From Chth-196 sp044370935 (lineage in GTDB: Bacteria; Verrucomicrobiota; Verrucomicrobiia; Chthoniobacterales; Chthoniobacteraceae): a DNA stretch of 18,468 nucleotides. The notes under the pieces were generated by a model, which was not told the origin of the DNA, did not search any database, and saw only the letters and a program-made list of their open reading frames with translations. The number at the start of each line of letters is the position of its first letter. Within the stretch, counting starts at the first letter, position 1. The position numbers and the translations under genes are program-made. This document shows positions 1 through 7,555 of this stretch, piece by piece. The stretch covers positions 1 to 18,468 of the forward strand of contig JBILUQ010000054.1 in NCBI GenBank assembly GCA_044370935.1, in the 5' to 3' direction.

Positions 1-78
1 TCGCTGCATTTGAGGCCCAGCAACCCCTTGTGGATCGCGTGCTCTGAGGGTTTGCGTTGCTTGGAAGCGTCTAAGAAA

Positions 79-828
79 TTAGGCGATTCTCATCGAGAGC
101 CCGCCGTCGATGGTGAGCGTGTCTCCTGTGATGTATTCGTTCTTAATCACGGCCACCATCAAGTCGGCGACTTGTTCCGGAGTCCCTTCCCTTTTGAGTG
201 GAATGCGGTGGTCGAGGTTGAGGCTCTTTTGCTCAGGTGTCATGTGTTGGTGGAACCGCGTACGGATGACTCCCGGCGCAATGCAGTTCACGCGGATGTT
301 GTCCGAGGCGAATTCCCTCGCGAGTCCTCTTGCGATGTGTGGAAGCGCGCCTTTCACCGCCTGATAAGCGATATGGCTTGGCGTCGCAAGTTTGCCGGCA
401 GTCGAGGAGATCAACAGAACTGCGCCGCCTTGTCTTGAGCGCATGTGTGGAAGCGCAGCGCGGCAGAGGTAGAAGATCGCATGAACGTGGATGTCGAACG
501 CGGAATGCCACATCTCTGGCGTGATTTCCAAAAGGCCGCCGTTGACCGGCCCTCCGGCGCAATGGACGAGGATATCGAGTCCTCCAAGGCGCTGGACTGT
601 TTCGTTTACGCAGCGCACCGCCTCCTCCGGTTGAGCACAGTCGGCGGTGATCACCTCGCAGCGCCGGCCCGAGGCGCGGACCGCTTGTACCGTCGCCTCC
701 GCTTCTGCGTCCAAGTTGCGTCCGACGATCGCGACGTCCGCGCCTTGAGCGCTCAGGGCGATCGCGGCTGCTGCGCCAAGCCCCCGTGTGCCGCCTGTGA
801 TTAGCGCTACTTTTCCGTTGAGTTCCAT
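79..828 (-). CDS. SDR family NAD(P)-dependent oxidoreductase
   Basis: A 249-residue classical short-chain dehydrogenase/reductase with a Rossmann fold; the substrate cannot be read from sequence. Seen: the cofactor glycine motif TGGTRGLG at residues 11-18, an HCAGG segment at 89-93 where the family usually has NNAG, Ser141/Ser142 ahead of the active site, and the catalytic Y155-x-x-x-K159. The C-terminal segment YITGDTLTIDGG is typical of the FabG-like subgroup. R37 just after the second beta strand is compatible with NADP(H), which is inference. The position that normally carries the structural/catalytic Asn (after W107, in FDIHVHAIF) is His114. The ATG start lies 8 bases after the leuD stop, so the gene is probably the last of a leuC-leuD-SDR operon. 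No Shine-Dalgarno is visible. A FabG-like ketoacyl reductase or sugar dehydrogenase are both possible; family certain, role unknown. Confidence 0.93.
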   Translation of the reverse strand: MELNGKVALITGGTRGLGAAAAIALSAQGADVAIVGRNLDAEAEATVQAVRASGRRCEVITADCAQPEEAVRCVNETVQRLGGLDILVHCAGGPVNGGLLEITPEMWHSAFDIHVHAIFYLCRAALPHMRSRQGGAVLLISSTAGKLATPSHIAYQAVKGALPHIARGLAREFASDNIRVNCIAPGVIRTRFHQHMTPEQKSLNLDHRIPLKREGTPEQVADLMVAVIKNEYITGDTLTIDGGLSMRIA

Positions 829-836
829 GTGTTGGG

Positions 837-1382
837 CTATGAGCTTGCGATCATCCCAGTTTGGCGGGCGTAGTTGAAGATTCCTCCGGCGTCTATCACG
901 GGGCGAACTTCACCCAGCGGCTTGAGTTGGTGGGTGACTCCGTTGATGGTGAGCGTGTCGGACTCGAAGTCCAACGTGGCGATATCACCGGTCTTTACGA
1001 TATTGGAAAGCGGTGCGCTGGCGTCGTATGGATAAAGTTCACCTGTCGCTACGCAGTTTCTGAAAAAAATTCTCGCGAAACTGTCGGCGATGACCGCCTC
1101 GACGCCTGCGGCGCCCATCGCGATCGGTGCGTGTTCCCTCGAGGAGCCGCATCCGAAATTCCGACCTGCAATCACGATTTTGTATTCGGTCGTTGTTTTG
1201 CCATCCTCAACAAACCGTTTCGGGTATTGATCGTCTGGAAGTCCAATCAGCGCATAGGAGCCGAGTTTTTCGTACTCCTCCGGAATGGTTGGAACCAAGG
1301 TCAAATATTGGGCGGGGATAATCTGGTCTGTGTCGATGTTGTCTTGAACGACGTAGACGGGGGAAGTGAGGCTTTTTGCCAT
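837..1382 (-). CDS. leuD: 3-isopropylmalate dehydratase small subunit
   Basis: Small (swivelling) subunit of isopropylmalate isomerase, which with LeuC converts 2-isopropylmalate to 3-isopropylmalate in leucine biosynthesis in the cytoplasm. The protein has 181 residues, short like the stand-alone LeuD of the archaeal/plant type. Seen: DNIDTDQIIP at residues 14-23 and the family signature GRNFGCGSSREHAP at 73-86. The substrate-recognition loop reads YLTLV at 26-30. From memory, YLTLVP followed by EYEKLGSYAL closely resembles the plastid IPMI small subunits of plants. It lies 39 bases downstream of leuC and 8 bases before the SDR gene on the same strand, so co-transcription is likely. ATG start, no clear ribosome-binding site. 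Homoaconitase small subunit is the main alternative, less likely given the hydrophobic specificity loop and the leuC partner. Confidence 0.95.
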   Translation of the reverse strand: MAKSLTSPVYVVQDNIDTDQIIPAQYLTLVPTIPEEYEKLGSYALIGLPDDQYPKRFVEDGKTTTEYKIVIAGRNFGCGSSREHAPIAMGAAGVEAVIADSFARIFFRNCVATGELYPYDASAPLSNIVKTGDIATLDFESDTLTINGVTHQLKPLGEVRPVIDAGGIFNYARQTGMIASS

Positions 1383-1421
1383 AAAGGTGGAAGCTAAAGT
1401 GAGTCTCTGATTTCGGGAGCG

Positions 1422-2792
1422 TTATGAGATGAATTCGCGAGGATCGGTGATCCGACCGGTAAGCGCACTTGCCGCCACTGTGTATGGGCTTGCGAGGAAG
1501 ACCTGGGATTCCTTGTTCCCCATTCTGCCTGGGAAGTTGCGGTTTGTGGCCGAGATGCATTTCATTGGCTGGTTGAGACGGCCGAACGTGTCGACCGGTC
1601 CTCCCAAACATGCGGCGCAGGATGCGTTTTCGGTGAGGCGAACCCCCGCAGCTTCCAAAATGTTCCAGACAGTTTGGCCGCCGATTATGGTGTCTTTGAG
1701 CTCTTGCACCACCTTTGTGGTTGCGGGCACGCCAAATGTGTCAATCTTGACGGTTTTTCCGCGCACAACCTCTGCAAAAGCGAGGAAGTCGCTGGTCTTC
1801 CCCCCGGTGCAGGAGCCAATGTAAGCCCTGTCGAGAGTGATGTGTTCGAGCTCTTTTGCGCTCTTCCTGTTGCCCGGATCTGGGTGGCAGGCCACAGTGG
1901 GCTCGAGTTTTGAAAGGTCGAACACTTTGTCGTAAACAAAGCTCTGATTCGAGTCGACATCCACGGGGGTGAAGTCCGATTTTGTGCCGTTTTCTGAGAC
2001 TCGCTCGTTGACGTAATCAACGGTCTTTTGGTCACAAGGAAAAATGCCGTTTTTGCCGCCAGCCTCGATGGCCATGTTTGCGATCGTCATCCGATCATCC
2101 ATCGACATCGCATTGACTCCGGGCCCCTCCCATTGCATCGCGCGATACGTCGCACCATCAAATCCGATTTCGCCTATCACATGTAAAATCACATCCTTTG
2201 CCATCACTCCTTTCGGAAGTTCGCCCTCCAAGAAAAAGCGCATGGTCTCCGGTACTTTGATTAGCAGCTTACCTGTGCCGAGAATGAATCCTGCATCGGT
2301 GTTTCCGATGCCGGTTGCGAATTGATTGAAGGCGCCCGCCATGCAGGTGTGCGAATCGGTACCAAACAGAATTTCGCCGGGACGCGTGTGGCCTTTCCAC
2401 GGAAGTGTTGTGTGGCAGACACCAGTGTAGCGCGAGCCGTACTGTTTCTTGAACTGGCCCTGCGATGCATCAAAGCGCCAGCTGCCATTCGGGTCGTCGA
2501 TGACGTCGTAGAAATAGGAGAGATGCTGTTCCCGCGCGAACTCACGAAGGATGTCCACGTTGCGGTTGGACATGCTGTCAGCCGTGAAAATGTAATGGTC
2601 AGGGATGATCACGACTTTCTTTGGATCCCAGACTTTCGCGTTTTTACCGAACTCCCGTTTGAATACGCCGATGGTGCCCGGGCCGCAAACGTCGTGGGTC
2701 ATGAGCGTATCGACTGCAACCCATACGTTGTCTCCGGGTTGCACGTGTGCCTTGCCTGAGGCGCGAGCGAGGACTTTTTCGGTGAGTGTCAT
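1422..2792 (-). CDS. leuC: 3-isopropylmalate dehydratase large subunit
   Basis: Catalytic, [4Fe-4S]-carrying large subunit of isopropylmalate isomerase (aconitase superfamily), partner of the adjacent leuD. With the start chosen here it has 456 residues. The three cluster cysteines are visible: C328 in YIGSCTGG, and C392 and C395 in CAACLGG. Other marks are GTDSHTC and the C-terminal substrate segment TNRNFPGRMG. The pattern GDNVWV, MTHDVCGPG, KVWDPKKVVIIPDHYIFTAD and the ending ASALTGRITDPREF matches, from memory, plant plastid IPMI large subunits rather than E. coli LeuC. The start at 2792 aligns with the family N-terminus (TLTEK-x-LARAS) and has a GAAGG four bases upstream. An in-frame ATG at 2810 has the stronger GGAGG and is a real alternative; the frame stays open to 2894. 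First gene of the probable leuC-leuD-SDR operon. Confidence 0.95.
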   Translation of the reverse strand: MTLTEKVLARASGKAHVQPGDNVWVAVDTLMTHDVCGPGTIGVFKREFGKNAKVWDPKKVVIIPDHYIFTADSMSNRNVDILREFAREQHLSYFYDVIDDPNGSWRFDASQGQFKKQYGSRYTGVCHTTLPWKGHTRPGEILFGTDSHTCMAGAFNQFATGIGNTDAGFILGTGKLLIKVPETMRFFLEGELPKGVMAKDVILHVIGEIGFDGATYRAMQWEGPGVNAMSMDDRMTIANMAIEAGGKNGIFPCDQKTVDYVNERVSENGTKSDFTPVDVDSNQSFVYDKVFDLSKLEPTVACHPDPGNRKSAKELEHITLDRAYIGSCTGGKTSDFLAFAEVVRGKTVKIDTFGVPATTKVVQELKDTIIGGQTVWNILEAAGVRLTENASCAACLGGPVDTFGRLNQPMKCISATNRNFPGRMGNKESQVFLASPYTVAASALTGRITDPREFIS

Positions 2793-2851
2793 AAGCCCTT
2801 CAGAATGCATTTCTCCTCCGCCGAGGGCAAGTAGACGGTGTCTTTTTCCAT
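2789..2851 (-). other. possible 20-codon upstream ORF overlapping leuC start
   Basis: On the minus strand an ATG at 2851 opens a 20-codon frame ending in a TGA that shares bases with the leuC ATG at 2792 (ATGA overlap), the classic arrangement for translational coupling. It holds three scattered leucine codons (TTG, CTG, TTA) but no leucine run, so a textbook leucine attenuator is not supported. There is no good ribosome-binding site for it. It may be chance. Confidence 0.18.
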
Positions 2852-2953
2852 GGCCGTCGATGCGCTTTTCAAGAAAATGCTCGAATATCAGCAATCAGAG
2901 TCGCCAAAAGAAACGCGGGCGAGTATCAAGACTACTTAACTTGATCCAAAGTC

Positions 2954-3241
2954 ATGGCTTCCGTTCGTCTATCTGACCCCACTAAAACAAGTCTCCTCGC
3001 GGTGACGCAAACGGCCGTTGGCTGCGGCCTTGGCTTATTGATTGCTGGAAAACTTCAGAGGCCAGCTCAGAAAACAACCGCGGCGACCCTGCTGTCGTTG
3101 GGAGTTCTGCTCGCCGTGCCTGCGGTCGTTGAGACGGTGATTCGAGTCTGGAAAGGGCCTGAATCCGAAAGGGGTGTCCGTCGGCGGCTTGACTCCATCC
3201 GCGACGACTCTGGGCTTACTGAGGAAACCGAGGCATTTTAG
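2954..3241 (+). CDS. small membrane protein of unknown function
   Basis: I do not recognise this 95-residue protein. It has two hydrophobic segments, about residues 13-33 and 41-66, separated by a short basic, Gln/Thr-rich loop (KLQRPAQKTT). They are followed by a charged tail of about 30 residues rich in Arg, Asp and Glu. This suggests a two-helix hairpin in the inner membrane with a soluble tail. The gene is divergent from leuC across 160 bases and is followed at once by a terminator-like hairpin, which favours a real, separately terminated transcription unit. Codon use and base composition look like the neighbours. The ATG start has no Shine-Dalgarno, as is usual in this window. No function is proposed. 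Confidence 0.7.
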   Translation: MASVRLSDPTKTSLLAVTQTAVGCGLGLLIAGKLQRPAQKTTAATLLSLGVLLAVPAVVETVIRVWKGPESERGVRRRLDSIRDDSGLTEETEAF

Positions 3242-3266
3242 AGCCCCTTGGGCTCAAGTTTTATTT
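3241..3266 (+). terminator. terminator-like hairpin after the 95-residue gene
   Basis: A perfect 6-bp GC-rich stem (GAGCCC at 3241-3246, GGGCTC at 3250-3255) with a CTT loop begins at the last base of the preceding stop codon. It is followed by AAG and the T-rich tract TTTTATTT. Shape and position fit a short rho-independent terminator separating this gene from the downstream DedA gene. The stem is short and the T run is interrupted, so this is moderate evidence only. Confidence 0.45.
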
Positions 3267-3353
3267 GGCGGAGTGCTCGTCTGGATTCGAAGCGTTTCCC
3301 CGCCGCCTTCGATCTAGCTTCCGCTTACGAGGCAGAAATTCACCCCAATTTTT

Positions 3354-3983
3354 ATGCATGCTTTAATCGTTCTGTGGTTTGGATGGGTGCGGGACTGGGG
3401 TTACGCGGGGATCGTGGTTTTGATGGCGATGGAGAGCTCAATATTTCCGGTGCCTAGCGAAGTGGTCATTCCTCCCGCTGCCTTCTGGGTGAGCCAGGGA
3501 AAGATGTCTTTCGCAGGGGTTGTTCTTGCCGGGACCTTTGGCTCCTGGCTCGGGTCGGCAATCACTTACTGGGTTGCCAAGTGGGTTGGTCGCGCGTTGA
3601 TCCTCAAGTGGGGCGGAAAGTTTTTGATCACTGAAGCGAAACTCGAGCGGGCAGAGCGTTTCATACACAGGTATGAGGCTGGAGGCGTGTTTTTTGCGCG
3701 TTTGTTGCCCGTTCTGAGGCATTTAATTTCAATTCCAGCGGGCATTGTGCGCATGGGTTTTGGGATGTTCAGCCTAATGACCACGGTCGGAGCCGCAATT
3801 TGGTGCGCGATCCTGGCCTTGTTCAGCATGCGCGTGGCGGAGCGCAATCCTACGCTGATCGAGGATCCTGCGGCCCTTGTTTCAGCCATGAAGCATGAAT
3901 CTCTGTCGTTCGTGGTCGCCGTGCTTGGAATGGCGTTGCTGTATTCTCTGACCCTGCGACTGACCGCCAAGAACTCGAATTGA
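3354..3983 (+). CDS. DedA family (SNARE-associated) membrane protein
   Basis: A 209-residue inner-membrane protein of the DedA/VTT superfamily, whose members are implicated in proton-dependent membrane homeostasis and lipid-carrier flipping. Seen: the N-terminal re-entrant motif MESSIFPVPSEVVIPP at residues 26-41, with acidic residues E27 and E36, and a Gly/Ser-rich helix GTFGSWLGSAITYWVAKWVGR at 60-80. The family motif FFARLLPVLRHLISIPAG at 113-130 supplies the paired arginines R116 and R122. A final hydrophobic helix lies near 185-203. Length is normal for the family. It is on the same strand as yajC-secDF, 114 bases before yajC, so it may or may not share a transcript with them. ATG at 3354, no Shine-Dalgarno. 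The specific substrate cannot be told from sequence. Confidence 0.93.
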   Translation: MHALIVLWFGWVRDWGYAGIVVLMAMESSIFPVPSEVVIPPAAFWVSQGKMSFAGVVLAGTFGSWLGSAITYWVAKWVGRALILKWGGKFLITEAKLERAERFIHRYEAGGVFFARLLPVLRHLISIPAGIVRMGFGMFSLMTTVGAAIWCAILALFSMRVAERNPTLIEDPAALVSAMKHESLSFVVAVLGMALLYSLTLRLTAKNSN

Positions 3984-4097
3984 TGGCGCGGCGCCGAGCT
4001 TTTGAGTGAAAATCTTGGACAAAGCCCCGCTGCAGCGTAACCTCCGCTCCCCGTATTTGGGTTGGCCAAATCCGCTGGAATACACGCATCTTTAGTT

Positions 4098-4442
4098 ATG
4101 AACATCTCTGTGCTCTTCTCGATGGTCGCCCAAGCAGCCCCCGCAGCGGGGGCTCAACCTCCCGGTATCGGGGGGGTGCTGGTGCCCATGGTCCTCATTT
4201 TTTGCATCATGTATTTCATGATGATTCGGCCCCAGAATCAGAAGCAAAAGAAACTAACTGAGATGATCAGCAACTTGCAAACGGGGGATCCGGTTGTGAC
4301 GACTGGCGGAATCCATGGGGTCGTTGCCAATGTTAAAGACGGCGCAACTCTCATGCTCAAGGTGGCGGACAATGTCCGGATCGAAGTGGACAAGAGCGCG
4401 ATCGCTGCCGTTTTGAAGGAAGCAAAGCTCGAAAAAGCCTAG
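4098..4442 (+). CDS. yajC: preprotein translocase subunit YajC
   Basis: A 114-residue single-pass membrane protein, an accessory of the SecYEG translocon that associates with SecD and SecF. Seen: a short Ala/Pro-rich N-terminus, one transmembrane helix at about residues 25-43, and the immediate basic stretch RPQNQKQKK. The conserved soluble domain follows, with LQTGDPVVTTGGIHGVV at 61-77 and a valine-rich strand region to the end. The ATG at 4098 was chosen because it gives the usual length; an in-frame TTG at 4062 would add 12 residues with no family support. The gene sits 88 bases upstream of the secDF fusion, the standard yajC-secD-secF order, so the pair are probably co-transcribed. Confidence 0.95.
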   Translation: MNISVLFSMVAQAAPAAGAQPPGIGGVLVPMVLIFCIMYFMMIRPQNQKQKKLTEMISNLQTGDPVVTTGGIHGVVANVKDGATLMLKVADNVRIEVDKSAIAAVLKEAKLEKA

Positions 4443-4530
4443 CTCCAGTTCGTCTTTCACTCTGCTTTTCAGCGGCGGAGTACGCGGCTTATTTTCCCTT
4501 CTTCCAAGAAACTTTAATTCATTCACCCTC

Positions 4531-6864
4531 ATGAACCCTGCTCTAACTTTCGTATTGGGACTGCTTCTCGCGGCGTTATTCGGTTGGTATTTCCTGACGG
4601 ACTCTGATCGCCACAAACGGATTTTGGGTTCGATTTTGACGGTTCTGGTCGTTGCGCTGTGTTTGGCTTCCGTTTACCCGCCCGAGCAAAAACTTCCTCT
4701 TGGCTTGGATTTGAAGGGAGGCACCTCCTTCTTGGTGCGTCTGAAGGCAGAGGCAGAAGAAGGAGCCAGCCCCAAGGAGATCACTCCCGCCATGTTGGAT
4801 CAGGCAAAAGAGGTGATCCGCAAGCGGGTAGACTCGATGGGCACGAGCGAGCCTCTTATCGCGCCGCAGGGCACAGACCGCATTCTTGTTCAGATTCCCG
4901 GATTAAATACCGGTAAGTTGGATGAGGCGCGTGAACAGCTCTACAAACCAGCAAAACTCGACTTCAAGCTGGTCCATCCCCAGAGCGATGGGATTCTCTC
5001 CGGCGCTATTCCCCCCGACCCAGCGTTCAAGGTCGAGATTCACCAAGATGAGCGGAATGGAAAGCCGTTTGAAGAGAAGCTGGTGGTTAAGAAAAAAGCT
5101 GACATCCCCGGAAGCATGGTGAGCGGTGCAAATGCGTATTTCGATACGCAGGGGTGGGGCGTGAGTCTTCGATTTAGCTCCGAAGGGGCTGCGCAGTTTG
5201 CTCGGTTGACGCAGGAGAACGTGGGTAAGCGGTTTGCAATCATGTTGGACGGGAAGGTGCAATCCGCACCGGTGATTCGTGAGGCGATCACGGGCGGTAA
5301 CGCTTCCATCACCGGTAACTTCACCGAATCGCAGGCGCGGAACCTTGCAAGCGTTCTTGAAAACCCGCTGGCAATCCCCGTGGTTATCGAGGAAGAGCGG
5401 TCTGCCTCGGCATCTTTGGGGGAAGACTCCATTAACAGCGGCATTATCTCGGGCGTTGTTGGAATCGCGATGACTATGGTCTGCGTGTTGCTCTACTACA
5501 GGTTTAGTGGCGTGGTCGCCATCCTCGCACTTCTCGCAAACGTAGTTCTTTTGTTTGGTTCAATGGCTCTTTTTAGCACGGTTCTGACGCTACCCGGTAT
5601 TGCTGGGATTATCCTCACGCTGGGGATGGCAATTGATGCGAATGTGCTGATTTACGAGCGACTGCGAGAAGAGATGAGCGAGAAACGTCCGCTTGCCGCT
5701 TCTGTCCGTGCCGCGTTTGACAAGGCGTTCCCGGCGATTTTTGACTCCAACATCACAACGCTTATCACTGCGCTGATCCTGTTCTGGAAGGCTACTGGTC
5801 CGGTGAAGGGATTTGCCGTGGCGCTTATCATCGGGATTGTTGCGACCCTTTTCACGGCATTGGTAGTGACCAGAAACCTGTTCGGCTGGGCCCTGCATTC
5901 TAACATCCTTAAAAACATCTCGATGGGCCGTCTCCTTGTTTCGACCGACATCAACTTTTTGGGAGCTCGAAAGACTGCGGTGAGCATCTCGCTTGCTGTG
6001 ATCCTGAGTTCAGTTGGCATATTCTGGGCGAGGGGTGAGAAAAACTTCGGGGTGGATTTCAAGGGCGGCGACCGCGTTGTTTTGGAGGCGGTGAAAACCA
6101 AGCCGGACATCGGTTCGGTTCGCTCCGTGGTTGAAACGCTAAAATTGGGCGACGTTGCTGTTCAGATAGAAAAGTCCGCCGCAAAAGAGTTCTATACAAT
6201 CCGCGGCCCGCAGGGGACAGGTGAGAAAATAGCGGATGTATTGAAGGAAAAGTTTCCTCAAGCTGAGTTTCGTTTGGAGCAGGTCGAGCGCGTTGGAAGT
6301 CTTGTCGGTGGTGAACTCGCTACAAACTCTCTGATCGCTTTGTTGCTGGGGATGCTCGGCATCCTAGTTTATGTGACAGTGCGTTTTGAGTTCTCCTTTG
6401 CGCTAGGTGCTCTTGTTGCGCTCATACATGACGTGACGATCACCATCGGTGTGTTTGCACTGCTTGGACGTGAGTTATCACTGGTCACCGTGGGTGCAGT
6501 GCTAACCATCGCCGGTTATTCGGTGAATGACACAATTGTTGTGTTTGACCGAATTCGCGAGGGGCTTCAGACGGGGCGCAAAGGTTCGGTGATGGACATC
6601 ATGAACCTGAGTATTAATGAAACACTCTCCCGTACCATTATCACGGGTGGAGTGACCCTTCTGACGACCAGCGCGCTGTTCTTCTTTGGCGGCCCAGTGC
6701 TTGCTGACTTCGCTTTGGCAATTTTGATCGGTGTCCTCGTGGGGACGTATTCCTCGGTGTTTGTTGCTGCGCCAATCGTCCTCTGGTGGACCGGAGGTCG
6801 CGGCGGCAGTTTGCGTGAGGAAGTCAACCGGCCAATGATCCGCCCGGGCGAAGCGGGCGCTTAA
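4531..6864 (+). CDS. secDF: protein translocase subunit SecDF (fused SecD and SecF)
   Basis: A 777-residue fusion of SecD and SecF, the RND-like membrane proteins that use proton motive force to complete protein export through SecYEG. The SecD half has the hallmark LGLDLKGGTSFL at 57-68, a periplasmic P1 domain to about residue 290 (FTESQARNLASVLENPLAIP near its end), then a helix bundle with TLGMAIDANVLIYERLREE near 365-383. The SecF half starts near residue 480, with FGVDFKGGD near 506-514 and the signature ALIHDVTITIG ... AGYSVNDTIVVFDRIREG near 630-677. Two hydrophobic segments (about 4-21 and 30-47) precede the DLKGG motif, one more than the single helix usually found there. It follows yajC and converges on dcd, leaving 46 bases between the two stops. 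Confidence 0.97.
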   Translation: MNPALTFVLGLLLAALFGWYFLTDSDRHKRILGSILTVLVVALCLASVYPPEQKLPLGLDLKGGTSFLVRLKAEAEEGASPKEITPAMLDQAKEVIRKRVDSMGTSEPLIAPQGTDRILVQIPGLNTGKLDEAREQLYKPAKLDFKLVHPQSDGILSGAIPPDPAFKVEIHQDERNGKPFEEKLVVKKKADIPGSMVSGANAYFDTQGWGVSLRFSSEGAAQFARLTQENVGKRFAIMLDGKVQSAPVIREAITGGNASITGNFTESQARNLASVLENPLAIPVVIEEERSASASLGEDSINSGIISGVVGIAMTMVCVLLYYRFSGVVAILALLANVVLLFGSMALFSTVLTLPGIAGIILTLGMAIDANVLIYERLREEMSEKRPLAASVRAAFDKAFPAIFDSNITTLITALILFWKATGPVKGFAVALIIGIVATLFTALVVTRNLFGWALHSNILKNISMGRLLVSTDINFLGARKTAVSISLAVILSSVGIFWARGEKNFGVDFKGGDRVVLEAVKTKPDIGSVRSVVETLKLGDVAVQIEKSAAKEFYTIRGPQGTGEKIADVLKEKFPQAEFRLEQVERVGSLVGGELATNSLIALLLGMLGILVYVTVRFEFSFALGALVALIHDVTITIGVFALLGRELSLVTVGAVLTIAGYSVNDTIVVFDRIREGLQTGRKGSVMDIMNLSINETLSRTIITGGVTLLTTSALFFFGGPVLADFALAILIGVLVGTYSSVFVAAPIVLWWTGGRGGSLREEVNRPMIRPGEAGA

Positions 6865-6906
6865 GATGGCGCGTCCTCAAGATAGGGCATCAAATGGCTC
6901 GAGGAC
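6841..6906. terminator. weak inverted repeats at the secDF/dcd convergence
   Basis: Two inverted repeats lie where secDF and dcd converge. One is CGCCCG (6841-6846) with CGGGCG (6854-6859), inside the last secDF codons. The other is GTCCTC (6873-6878) with GAGGAC (6901-6906), around a 22-base loop. Neither has a T tract, so a bidirectional terminator role is only a guess from position. Confidence 0.2.
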
Positions 6907-6910
6907 CCCG

Positions 6911-7495
6911 CTAGACTTTGGGCAGTGTCACGCGCTGTCGCTGATTCTGGTATTTGCCTTGCCGAGTTTTGTACGAGGTGCCGCACGTTTCTCCGCGGAA
7001 GAAAAGCATCTGCACTACTCCTTCGTTCGCGTAGATCCTGCAGTCTGCCGCGCTTGAGTTTGAAAACTCCAAGGTGAGGTGCCCCTTCCAACCGGCTTCA
7101 GCGGGCGTGACGTTCGCGATGATACCGCAGCGGGCATATGTGCTTTTGCCAACGCAGATCGCCGTGACGTCGGTGGGCAGGTGAAGCTGCTCGACTGCGA
7201 CTCCCAGTCCGTAGCTTCGCGCGGGCAGAATGAAAAAGCACCCGGAGTCGTCTTTTTGCAGAGGGGTCGACTCGAGGTTTTTGGAATTGAAAGCTTTTGG
7301 ATCCACTACGGTTCCCGGCACGTGGCGGAAAATAAGAAATTCCTTCGCTGAAAGCCGAAGGTCATAGCCATAGCTTGAGGGGCCGTAAGACAAAACCGGC
7401 TGGCCGTCCTCCAACCGCCTCACAAGGGATTTTTCAAAGGGGGCGATCATGCCCGTTTTAGCGAGCAATTGGATGGTGAGGTCGTTGAGAATCAC
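6911..7495 (-). CDS. dcd: dCTP deaminase
   Basis: A 194-residue dCTP deaminase, converting dCTP to dUTP and ammonia to feed dUMP and dTTP synthesis in the cytoplasm; a trimer in the dUTPase-fold superfamily. Seen: SSYGYDLRLS at 40-49, the phosphate-binding/catalytic segment VGKSTYARCGI at 115-125 with S118 and R122, and the catalytic glutamate E143 within TPAEAGWKGHLTLEFSN. The C-terminal IYANEGVVQMLFF and SYKTRQGKYQNQ elements that close over the nucleotide are also present. The start codon is GTG, giving the standard VILND-like N-terminus read as Met; the next in-frame Met is at residue 16 and would remove conserved sequence. No Shine-Dalgarno. It lies 60 bases downstream of the phosphatase, at the tail of the sugar-acid gene group, with no metabolic link to it. 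Confidence 0.96.
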   Translation of the reverse strand: MILNDLTIQLLAKTGMIAPFEKSLVRRLEDGQPVLSYGPSSYGYDLRLSAKEFLIFRHVPGTVVDPKAFNSKNLESTPLQKDDSGCFFILPARSYGLGVAVEQLHLPTDVTAICVGKSTYARCGIIANVTPAEAGWKGHLTLEFSNSSAADCRIYANEGVVQMLFFRGETCGTSYKTRQGKYQNQRQRVTLPKV

Positions 7496-7555
7496 GGCGG
7501 TGGTTGGGTGGTGCTTGCGTGCTTCGAGTCACTCTCGGTGCTAGGCAGGCGTAGT

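Noticed and set aside
1..78. Window-start stretch as the end of another gene
   Set aside because: No frame with domain evidence and no terminator structure can be read in 78 bases.
2793..2894. N-terminal extension of leuC to an ATG at 2894
   Set aside because: The added residues do not match the family, the protein begins naturally at TLTEK, and good ribosome-binding sites sit before 2810 and 2792 instead.
2893..2953. Sigma-70-like promoter for leuC (TTGGAT with GATACT at 16 bases)
   Set aside because: Only three and four of six consensus matches, and the spacing to the gene is long; not better than chance.
3248..3457. 69-residue open frame between the terminator hairpin and the DedA gene
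   Set aside because: It overlaps about 100 bases of the DedA gene in another frame and shows no domain or membrane pattern; it is a shadow.
4062..4097. TTG start for yajC
   Set aside because: It adds 12 residues with no family match; the ATG at 4098 gives the expected length.
6866..7057. 63-residue open frame after secDF on the plus strand
   Set aside because: It lies mostly antisense to dcd, which has full family motifs, and has no features of its own.
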